Notes under the pieces: model-generated | What the model was told of the DNA's origin: nothing | The model's input: the letters and a program-made list of their open reading frames with translations, nothing else | The model's database searches: none | Translations under genes and position numbers: made by a program | In this document: piece after piece, positions 7,775 to 14,803 of the stretch | Numbering within the stretch: the first letter of the stretch is position 1 | Layout: every line of letters starts with the position of its first letter | From: Asterionellopsis glacialis | Taxonomy: Eukaryota; Bacillariophyta; Plagiogrammaphyceae; Rhaphoneidales; Asterionellopsidaceae | Reading direction: 5' to 3' | DNA: 14,803 nucleotides | NCBI GenBank assembly: GCA_014885115.2 | Contig: WKLE02000252.1 | Coordinates: forward strand, 1 to 14,803

Positions 7775-9366
7775 ACTCCAAGTCCTGTGGCAGGGGCAGT
7801 TATTACTCAGGCCATGAAGCCCATAGTATTCTACAGTAGGAAGCTTACTGATACCCAAATTAAGTATGATACTTGCGACCCACAATTATTATCAATCCTA
7901 GAAGTACTTAGAGAATACCGGTACCTCCTACTTGGTCACAAGGTAATTATACATACAGATCACAAGAATTTAACCTACAACAAATGTCAAACCAAACGTC
8001 ACGCACGCTGGTGATGGTTTGTAGAAGAATTGACACCCAAACTACGCTATATAAAACTTGAGCATAACATAGTAGCCAACGTGCTTTCTTGTCTCAATCT
8101 ACTTGATCCTGACATAGAAGCTGTTCCGGAATGCTATATCACAGACGAGGATATGGCAGAATGTACTGCCTCAATATGCCTCAGCATAGCAATAGTGACA
8201 AGGGATTCCCCCTCAGTTACCCAGATATTCTTAAATATCAACTAAAGGACAATCAAGTCAGAGGAGACACAATTAAGAAGAAAGGTTTTGCCGAACGCCT
8301 ATTTTATGGGGGCAGGAAATCTTACAGCCTTATATGCTACAAAAATAAAATATGCGTTCCGTCAACCCTACAGAAATGAATGGTACAATGGTACCACACG
8401 TACTTATGTCATCCTGGTAAGACCCACACAAAAGAGACAATATGACAGCACTTATGGTGGCCTAAGCTATGTGAACACGTAAAGACCTACAGCAAAACTT
8501 GCCACACCTGTCAACTGAACAGGAATCAAAGTAAAAAGTTTGGACACCTGCCTGAAAAAGATGCAGAAGCTACACCATGGGACCGCCTATGTGTAGATCT
8601 CATAGGACCTTACACAATCTCAAGAAAAGGTCACAAGGACCTCACACTATGCTGCATTACTATGATCAACCCTGCTAAAGGATGGTTTGAGATTGCCCCT
8701 TGGTCTGAAAGGAGCAGTATCAAAATTGTAAACATAGTAGAACAACAGTGGTTTGCACGGTACCCAAAGCCTACGCAAGTCACTTTTGACCGAGGCATGG
8801 AATTCATGAAGGATTTCCTTAGTATGTTAGACAATGAATATCACATCAAACGTAAACCAATCACTATCTGTAACCCACAGGCAAATGCCATCGTGGAGAG
8901 GATACATCAAGTAGTGGGTAATATGATACGAACCCACAAGGTACAACACAGTACCAAAGAAAACCCCTAGGCTGGTGTACTAGCTGCCATAGCATATGCC
9001 GTACATTCCACTTATCATACTACTCTCCAAGCTATGCCTGGCCAGCTAGTTTTTGGTAGAGATATGATATTTAACGTTCAACACGAAGCGAACTGGGAAC
9101 ACATACATAGTAGGAAACAAGCTAGAATAGCTAGCAATAATCAGTGTAAAAACGCTAAGAGAATCCAACATGATTGGAAAGTAGGTGATAAAGCCCTACT
9201 AGAAAATGATAAGTCCAACCCACATAAATACAAACAACCATGCAATGGACCGTTCACAGTACGTCAAGTAAACTGTAATGGTACCGTAACTTTACAATGC
9301 GGACCAGTACTCAACAGACTCAATATTCCTCACGTTAAGCTTTACAACGCTGCTACTTCCGCATAA
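7775..9366 (+). pseudogene. Ty3/gypsy pol remnant: RNase H plus integrase
   Basis: 3' half of a retrotransposon polyprotein. RNase H enters at GAVITQ (about 7793; the first catalytic Asp region is degraded) and continues through IVFYSRKLTDTQIKYDT, LLSILEVLREYRYLLLG and the hallmark HTDHKNLTY. There is a TGA at 8012-8014, and the frame moves by one base near 8170. In the new frame come CVPSTLQ, then the integrase HHCC zinc finger (WYHTYLCHPG ... CHTCQ, 8381-8515). The core follows with Asp in CVDLIGPY (8596-8598), Asp in TFDRGMEF and Glu in NPQANAIVERIHQ. Last come GQLVFGRDMI and a C-terminal GPF...NGTV module, with a stop at 9364-9366. Further in-frame stops are at about 8377 (TGA), 8443-8445 (TGA) and 8968-8970 (TAG). 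Reverse transcriptase, protease, gag and the 5' LTR are absent. The element is dead. Confidence 0.9.
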
Positions 9367-9394
9367 ATGTCCTAAGTACTAGATTGCTGGACAT

Positions 9395-9403
9395 GGGGGC
9401 AAG
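9395..9403 (+). other. polypurine tract before LTR copy B
   Basis: GGGGGCAAG lies immediately before the LTR start, the expected place of the plus-strand primer in an LTR element. The same sequence precedes LTR copy C. Confidence 0.7.
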
Positions 9404-9859
9404 TGCAGTAGGTGAGTTGCGAGACTTGTGCGATATGTCAATCAACCGTCACGGATCAGGACAGATGAGATGATGTGATTACATCATCAAGCAGACAGAT
9501 GTGAATGTACAGTGACACGCTGGGTTCATGCCAATGCTGACATCACAAGCAAAGTGTATCAAAATTCACTCCACAGCAGAAGCATGATTCATCACACCGG
9601 AATGTGATGACGCACTAGCCTGGCACACTCTCATTGGCTGCCTCAGGGAGTTTGGTTCACATGTTAAAACCAATCTCCGTTGGAATCTGAACTCTAAGTA
9701 GATCCACTGTAGGATCCCATCCTGCAATTGGGTTGAGAAGATGAATTGGTGAATTGTCAGGTATTTTAGCAACTAGTTAAAATAGCTCATAATTTATTCA
9801 CTATAACAAAACTCAATCTATTTTCACCTAACTTTTCCTATTGTTGTCAGCATAGTGCA
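9404..9859 (+). mobile_element. 3' LTR, copy B
   Basis: 456 bp from TGCAGTA to TAGTGCA. It is preceded by integrase and a polypurine tract, so it is the 3' LTR of the element whose pol remnant ends at 9366. It contains the roughly 90-bp segment that copy A lacks. The 5' LTR is missing, so no target duplication can be checked; the next bases are GAAGG. It carries several TGACATCA-like sites and the GNRA hairpin. Confidence 0.88.
9412..9429 (+). promoter_or_regulatory. GNRA-loop hairpin near LTR start, copy B
   Basis: GTGAGTT/GACTTGT around a GCGA loop. Pairing is kept through G-U wobbles at four of seven positions, making this the weakest of the three copies. Confidence 0.4.
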
Positions 9860-9867
9860 GAAGGTCT

Positions 9868-11240
9868 GTGACAAGAGAATCATACAAGGTTTTGAGCAAT
9901 GTAATTTTGGAGGCAACTGAAGGTGTTTGGTACAGAATTTTGCCTGTTAGTGAGTTTATTTTGGCAACAGATGATATTCAGAAGGCTACAGGGGTTGACT
10001 AGGAGTATTTACTTCCATTGTTATTGGCTTGTGGATTGATGTATTTGGTTGTGACATCAGATGTGAAGCAGATATGAATCAAGTTGGCACAGTGGCAGGA
10101 GTTACAGTTGGATCTAAAGAACAAGAAACCTTTTGAAGTAATTTGTGTGAGAACCATCAACCATTGAGAAGAATCCTTTTTTTGTGTTGGATGTTCATTA
10201 CACAGGTCTCCATTGGTGCAAGAAGATGAAGATAGGACATGGAGGTATACCAGGATGAATGTACAAAATACTGAACTAGTGAAAGAGTTTGCTGAAAAAA
10301 TTTTGAATCACAGGAGATACAAAAGAGTGATGGATGATGAATGTAACACTAGAAGAGAAGTAAAAGCAAAGGAAAGAAATAAAACCATTGAAACAGAAAT
10401 TGCCTAGCAGGTGAAGGACTCAATTCGTTTTGAATTGGCATTAGATTTGGAGAGACTGTCATGACTTTCAAGAACAGATGTAAGAGCAATTCAAATTTTA
10501 ACTTCAAGACAAGCAAGTTGTGAAGCAAGATACAACATCTTTCTTACTGCAACATTATAGGGATGGAATGATTATTTTCTCACTGTTAAAAATAGGACAA
10601 GGATTGCAAAAGCCGCTTGTAACCAAGTAGTGTACAATCTGTGGTATCCAACATTTTTGGCATACACCCAGATTGCTGCATGGTATGTATCTCTAAATGA
10701 CATGGTAAGTAATGGTGAAGACATTGATCCTTTGTCTCCATCAAATGCAGGTAGTAAAAAGTATACAGATGAATTAGATAAAGAACATCCAGGGTATCTC
10801 CATGAATTGTTTTGATATGCACAGGTTGTGAAGAAATTGTTGTCATCGGTCACTGAATTGGCAGAAACAATGAATAAAAAATCAGGAACTCCAGGTGAGC
10901 TACATCCAACTATCTGCTTATCTTGTAATCAACTAACTAATTGGTCCTGCCAACAAGGTGGAAAAGAATCAAGTCCTCTTGAAAAACCTATGTTGACTGA
11001 TGAGCACAACAAAAATAGAGTTGCTTGGGCAAGAAAGTATTTCAATCTTATTGTAGATCCACTAAAAGCTGTTGCTTTTTTGAATCAAGGTTATGTATAT
11101 GGGTGTAGTGGATTGTCCAAATAAAGAAAAAAACTTTGATGGAAGAGTCTTCATGAAAAGAGTTAGTGAACGAAAGAAAGTAGCAAAGGGATCCAGGAAC
11201 TCACGGTTTCCAATTGATATACATGTTAACTCAAAGTAAA
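9868..11240 (+). pseudogene. decayed gene of unknown family ending in a Tc1/mariner-like transposase fragment
   Basis: From about 9868 one frame reads coherently (YKVLSNVILEATEGVWYRIL, then EYLLPLLLACGLMYLVV) with TAG and TGA stops, up to a TGA near 10167. About 10168-10245 reads FFVLDVHYTGLHWCKKMKIG. From about 10210 a single frame runs to 11124 with stops at about 10405 (TAG), 10462 (TGA), 10558 (TAG), 10813 (TGA) and 11122 (TAA). It includes the strongly protein-like KYTDELDKEHPGYLHELF and LTDEHNKNRVAWARKYFNLI. The last segment, followed by AVAFLNQGYVY and, one frame over, SRNSRFPIDIHVNS, resembles Tc1/mariner transposases before and after the first catalytic Asp (usual AFLDEKWFY). If the alignment holds, the Asp is replaced by Asn. 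The earlier two thirds is not recognised and may be a separate gene. It is cut off by an integrase fragment at about 11244. Confidence 0.5.
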
Positions 11241-11243
11241 AAG

Positions 11244-11812
11244 TACGAGACACGGAATTCATGAAGGACTTCTGTAGTATGTTAGACAATGAATACCACA
11301 TCAAACGCAAACCGATCACTACACGTAACCCACAGTCTAATGCCATCGTGGAGAGGATATATCAAGTAGTGGGTAATATGATACGAACCCACAAGGTACA
11401 ACATAGTACCAAAGAAAACCATTTGGCAAGTGTATTGGCTGCCGTTGCATACACCATACGTTCCACTTATCATACTACTCTCAAAGCTACACATGGCCAG
11501 CTAGTTTTTGGTAGAGATATGATATTTAACATTCAACACAAAGCAAACTGGGAACACATACATAGTAGGAAACAAGCTAGAATAGCTAGCAATAATCATT
11601 GTGAGAATGCCAAGAGAATTGAGCATGATTATAAAGTAGGTGATAAAGAAAACGATTGGTGCAACCCACATAAATATGAACAACCACACAATGGACCATT
11701 CAAAGTATGTCAAGTAAGCTGTAATGGTACCATAACTTTGCAACGTGAACCAGTACTCAACAGAATCAATATTTGTTGCATTAAGCCCTACCATGCTGCT
11801 GCTGCCGCATAA
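11244..11812 (+). pseudogene. second Ty3/gypsy integrase fragment, same family as 7775-9366
   Basis: Closely matches the 3' part of the first copy, from the second catalytic region (here DTEFMKDF; the Asp itself is not preserved) through NPQSNAIVERIYQVVGNMIR, GQLVFGRDMI and the C-terminal GPF...NGTI module, with a stop at 11810-11812. The frame is open from 11261 to the end. Relative to the other copy it lacks three codons, reading GDKENDW instead of GDKALLENDK. Everything upstream of the integrase midpoint is missing, so it cannot encode an active enzyme. It is followed by the polypurine tract and an LTR. Confidence 0.9.
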
Positions 11813-11840
11813 GACATCTCCATACTAGATCGCTGCACAT

Positions 11841-11849
11841 GGGGGCAAG
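11841..11849 (+). other. polypurine tract before LTR copy C
   Basis: GGGGGCAAG, identical to the tract preceding LTR copy B, and directly abutting the LTR start. Confidence 0.7.
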
Positions 11850-12334
11850 TGCAGTAGGTGAGTCGTGAGACTCACGTGGTGATGTCAATCAACTGTAGTA
11901 CGGATGTACTGTAGTGTGATGACATCACAGATAAGGACAGATGAGATGACATGATGACATCATTGAGTGGACAGATGAGAACATGTAGTGATGTGCCGCG
12001 TACATGTGAACCCTGACATCACAAGCCAAGCGTATCGAAATCCACTCCGCAGCAGAAGCATGATGCATCACACCAGAACGTGATGATACATTGGTCCGGT
12101 GGACTTCTATTGGCTACCTCATGGAGTTAGGTTCACATGATAAAACCAAACTCCATCAGAACCAAACTCTAAGTAGATTGGCTGTAGGATCCTTACTGAA
12201 ATTAGGTGGAGAAGACAAATTGGTGGATTGTCGGGTGTTTTTAGAGACTAGTTAAAATAGCTCATAATTATTCACTCTAACAAACTTCAATCTATTTTCA
12301 ACTCACTTTTCATTATTGTTGTCCGCATAGTGCA
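11850..12334 (+). mobile_element. 3' LTR, copy C
   Basis: 485 bp from TGCAGTA to TAGTGCA, the longest of the three copies. It is the 3' LTR of the element whose integrase fragment ends at 11812. It is followed by GGTAC, the reverse complement of the GTACC duplicated at the solo LTR; the matching 5' flank is lost. CRE-like sites include GTGATGACATCAC near 11916, and the family hairpin is perfect in this copy. Confidence 0.88.
11858..11875 (+). promoter_or_regulatory. GNRA-loop hairpin near LTR start, copy C
   Basis: Perfect 7-bp stem GTGAGTC/GACTCAC with a GTGA loop. Compared with copy A, stem pairs 2 and 3 have changed on both sides (C-G to T-A, and A-T to G-C), keeping the fold. Confidence 0.55.
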
Positions 12335-12842
12335 GGTACTGTGCAGAACTCCCTCCAATGAATCTCCATCCAAGGTCAAGGAATTGTAACCTATTGAAGT
12401 TAGATTGTACTTAAAATCTGATAGTGAAAAAAATTGATTGTGAACTTTTCTTGTCTTTTTTCCTGATTTTGGGTGATATGAGCCCAATCCAATTATTATC
12501 AGTCAATTTGACCCACAATAGAAATTGACAACCCAAACGAATGTTTCAGGAACACATGAATACAGGGGTACTCCTTGCTTTTTAATAAGCCCCTTTTTTT
12601 GTCAAAGTGCATGACTCGCTGAACTCACTTAAGGAACTAATTTCATTAATTTGGTCCAATTAAGGACTGTTTAAAAGTAAATTGTTAAAGTACCAGGTAC
12701 GCCATTTTCAATAAGGAAATCTTGTTTTCCCTACATCAACTTTTCAAAAAGAAATCTCCGTATAGCATTGTCCCTAAAATACCTGTAGAATAGACTATTT
12801 TTACTATTCTACTAAGGTTCAAGTAGTACAACATCCATTTGT
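12335..12842. other. AT-rich spacer between LTR C and the SINE-like block
   Basis: A minus-strand open frame covers about 12340-12487 (MGSYHPKSGKKTRKVHNQFF...), a possible remnant with no recognised family. A 9-bp inverted repeat GTAGAATAG/CTATTCTAC lies at 12785-12793 and 12804-12812. TACCAGGTACG (12691-12701) and an 18-bp segment (12789-12806) recur at 13125-13135 and 13153-13170, on the other side of the SINE-like block. No other gene is seen. Confidence 0.45.
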
Positions 12843-13075
12843 GTACCGGTTGCCTTATGGCTGGTGGGGATTCTAGGCATCCCAATGATCCAGCCTGAGG
12901 TCACTCGGTTTGATTCCCGGTCAGGGTGGATTTCCCCAGATAACGGTCTGCAACCAACTCAGTGATGTTCTGTGATGTTACCTCCACCAGCGCAGATATG
13001 TGCCATCAAATGGTGGGAGGAGCGGTGAAGCAGGCTGTACCTAAATGGGGCTACAGTTGTTCCAACCCCAATTTT
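12843..13075 (+). mobile_element. SINE-like block with Pol III A and B boxes
   Basis: A GC-richer island. TGGCTGGTGGG (12858-12868) fits the tRNA A-box consensus apart from one base, and GGTTTGATTCC (12907-12917) fits the B box GGTTCGANTCC with one change, 49 bp downstream, a normal internal-promoter spacing. A 5-bp stem with a 7-base loop (GGGAT/ATCCC, 12867-12883) resembles an anticodon arm, but it overlaps the A box, so no proper cloverleaf forms. About 150 bp of unrelated body follow, then a T-rich end (near 13071-13083). A tRNA-derived SINE is the best guess, with a tRNA pseudogene or chance as alternatives. No target duplication was found. Confidence 0.35.
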
Positions 13076-13123
13076 TGTTTTTTTACAATATTTATTATGG
13101 GAGTAGCATGTATATTTGTCCTA

Positions 13124-13890
13124 CTACCAGGTACGTATTCCAGTGTTAATACAATAGATTATTTTTACTACACTACTCCGTGACTGCATCTCACCATTAG
13201 GAAACATGATTGTCTCTTCACACTCTTCCTCATCCTTGTCATCTAGTCCTTTGTCTTCAGGTAATGTTGTTGTTGTACACATTTCACTTATGTCATCGTT
13301 ATCATCCTTGTCTTCATCACAATTCTCTTCCTCACTTTTGTCTATGGCTTCTTTACCTTTATCCAAAGCATGGTTGATGCTTTCTTCACTGCCTTCATCA
13401 TTATTACCATCTGCTTGTTCATACAGAAGCTTGTTGAGTTTGTCCCTGTTCAAAAAAATGACTTTAAAAGCCCTCTTTGATAAAGGTTTAGTGTATTTGA
13501 CAATGTACAAATTTTTTCCTGGCATATCATCCACAACAATACCACTAATATCCTCTATTTTTTTTGTCTTCCTACCCACCAAAGCAATTGGAGGTAACAA
13601 TTTATCTGATACAGGATCTGCAGATATGATTTGGGTAATATTATCTTTGTGTGCATCCATGATAGCATGTACAACTGTATCTCTCACAATGACTGGGTCT
13701 TCAGGTATGGCATCAGGGTTGTCCAAAATATCCTGCTGAGTCAAGAATAATTTACTTCCTCCCATGACAGCGTCAGTAGCTATTAATTTAGTAGCTTCTC
13801 TCTGAAATTTTCTTTGGAAACACTTTCTGAACAATTCACATTTCTCCTTTTCTGGGTCATTTTATTCACAAACTGCCCTATGCCACTAGT
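13124..13890 (-). pseudogene. unknown acidic-tailed protein, one probable frameshift near its N-terminus
   Basis: A minus frame of over 230 codons is open from about 13860 down to a stop at 13124. It includes FRKCFQRKFQREATKLIATD, GGSKLFLTQQDILDNP, the basic-hydrophobic core NLYIVKYTKPLSKRAFKVIF, then a long Asp/Glu-rich tail (about 13430-13210). Upstream, loss of one A in an AATAAAATGAC stretch (about 13857-13867) would join it to a preceding frame reading AAIDTSGIGQFVNK, so the true start lies further upstream, beyond about 13890. Unlike the other unknown ORFs here it has no internal stop, so it is less decayed or under weak constraint. No family is recognised. It lies downstream, on the same strand, of the integrase fragment 14073-14700 and could be unrelated to it. 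Confidence 0.5.
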
Positions 13891-14072
13891 GTCGATGGCG
13901 GCACAACAAAACAATCAGACAATCAACACACCAAAGAAAAGAAGACTTTTATTTGGTGATGAAAATTATGAGCTCCGTATAATTCAGAGAAGATCCAGAA
14001 AATATTAGTATATGGTAAATTTGTGAGTCTGTCTGCTTGCCAACGCATCAATCATCCATCCTCAAGAGTGAC

Positions 14073-14700
14073 CTACAGGGAGCATACTTTATTTGCTTCC
14101 TGAGCTGTCCTATGTAAATTTGTAGTACGAACATTAACTATCTCTTCTATAATGCCTCTATGGATGCACACAGAGTACTGTTCATAAATACTTGAATCAC
14201 TTCATGAGGACCTGTACAAGGACAGTCCATCTTAGGTATAATTCCTGGCTTCTCTAACCTAACTAGGTCACATACAGTGTGCATGTGGTGTTGCTGGTTA
14301 TGATTTTCTTGTCGGTTGTTTTTTTTAATTAACATTTTTTTCTTGTTTTTAATATGTGCCCAATTTGCTTGGAATGCAATTGGCAGTAACATGTCACATC
14401 CAAATACTAATTGTCCGGGTATGGCTTCTAATGTAGTGTGGTAAGTACTGCGTATAGCCCAAGCTACTGAGCTGAGTATGTTATCCCATGGTTCATCATC
14501 TCCTATAGGAGGTGGATTGGCAGATTCACTTATGTTGAGTGCAAGTAACAAGTTACCGATTACTTGATGTACACATTCTATGATACTGTTTGATTGGGGA
14601 TTGTACGTGGTCATCAGCTTTTTACCTAGGCCAAAGTTTATTCATGTCTTTTTGAAGATGCCCTTAAACTCTGAGCAGTTGTCATATCCTATGTACCTTG
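14073..14700 (-). pseudogene. Ty3/gypsy integrase fragment of a second family
   Basis: Read leftward, it starts at YDNCSEFKGIFKK (the second catalytic Asp with the EF motif; the usual Gly is Cys) and has a TGA near 14640. It continues through MTTYNPQSNSIIECVHQVIG (catalytic Glu), WAIRSTYHTTLEAIPGQLVF, FQANWAHIKNK and a C-terminal GPHEVIQVF module. Near 14147 the frame changes by one base, and VNVRTTNLHRTAQEANK leads to a stop at 14073-14075. It differs clearly from the plus-strand copies, with an extra Pro-rich insertion after the Glu motif, so it is a separate family. No LTR is recognisable after it; a purine-rich GAGGATGG follows about 10 bases downstream. The upstream part of integrase is absent. 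Confidence 0.85.
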
Positions 14701-14803
14701 GTCATGGATACCGGATTTCCTACAGGCCTTTTGACTGAATTCAGTCAAATTTCGAGTCAACATATTGACTTCAAAAATTGACGTTAAGATCTCGTTCAAC
14801 ATC
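14701..14803. other. right edge: palindrome and clustered TTGAC/GTCAA motifs
   Basis: A perfect 20-bp palindrome lies at 14730-14749 (centre GAATTC). It is followed by GTCAA/TTGAC pairs at about 14755-14773 and a further TTGAC near 14778. The pattern could be a transposon terminus, a transcription-factor cluster or chance. The window ends before it can be judged. Confidence 0.5.

Noticed and set aside
12848..12930. Functional tRNA-Leu (anticodon TAG)
   Set aside because: A 7-base loop TCTAGGC on a 5-bp stem is present, but it overlaps the A box, the D arm is missing, the T stem has a mismatch and the acceptor arms do not pair.
13206..13739. 177-codon plus ORF rich in Ser and Leu
   Set aside because: Antisense of the acidic-tailed minus ORF. 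Ser/Leu runs arise from complementing Asp/Glu codons.
13895..14008. 37-codon plus ORF (MAAQQNNQTINTPKKRRLLF...)
   Set aside because: Pleasant composition and ATG start, but very short, unsupported, and it sits where the opposite-strand gene's N-terminus may lie. I kept it out of the feature list.

Overview
The window looks like nuclear DNA of a photosynthetic stramenopile, most likely a diatom. It is AT-rich and eukaryotic in layout: one intact gene at the left edge, followed by about 11 kb of decayed mobile-element sequence. The organism call rests on the single intact gene. Its product begins with a signal peptide followed by a phenylalanine at a predicted cleavage site (AVS|FLP), which is the 'ASAFAP-like' bipartite plastid presequence of algae with secondary red plastids. 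The call also fits the Ty3/gypsy-type retroelements seen here. No species can be named from sequence alone.

Layout. Positions 1-607 are upstream DNA. Positions 608-2305 hold an uninterrupted 565-aa gene: plastid presequence, a soluble beta-rich-looking domain, four membrane segments of the AtpI/CGL160 type, and a C-terminal guanylate-kinase-like domain. Positions 2306-3266 hold at most one short ORF. From 3267 a short coding start is split by a solo LTR (3287-3682) with a perfect 5-bp target duplication (GTACC). A decayed minus-strand gene of unknown family covers about 4191-5930. A short repeat cluster follows (a 147-bp-spaced duplication, an 11-bp inverted repeat and an (AAC)24 tract). A second unknown decayed gene on the plus strand covers about 6420-7770.

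From about 7775 to 9859 lies the 3' half of a Ty3/gypsy retrotransposon: RNase H, integrase zinc finger, integrase core, GPF module, polypurine tract and 3' LTR. It is broken by stops and a frameshift. Positions 9868-11240 hold another decayed gene whose end resembles a Tc1/mariner transposase. A second copy of the same retrotransposon's 3' end follows (integrase fragment 11244-11812, LTR 11850-12334). After a spacer there is a GC-richer block with Pol III-type A and B boxes (about 12843-13075, SINE-like), a mostly open acidic-tailed ORF on the minus strand (13124-13890), and a minus-strand integrase fragment of a different Ty3/gypsy family (14073-14700). A 20-bp perfect palindrome lies near the right edge.

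The retroelement parts are remnants. None has a complete gag-pol, so no autonomous element is present. The most interesting leads are the membrane/guanylate-kinase-like fusion, the GNRA-loop hairpin at the start of all three LTR copies whose stem covaries between copies, the solo LTR inside a coding start, the SINE-like block, and three protein families I do not recognise.
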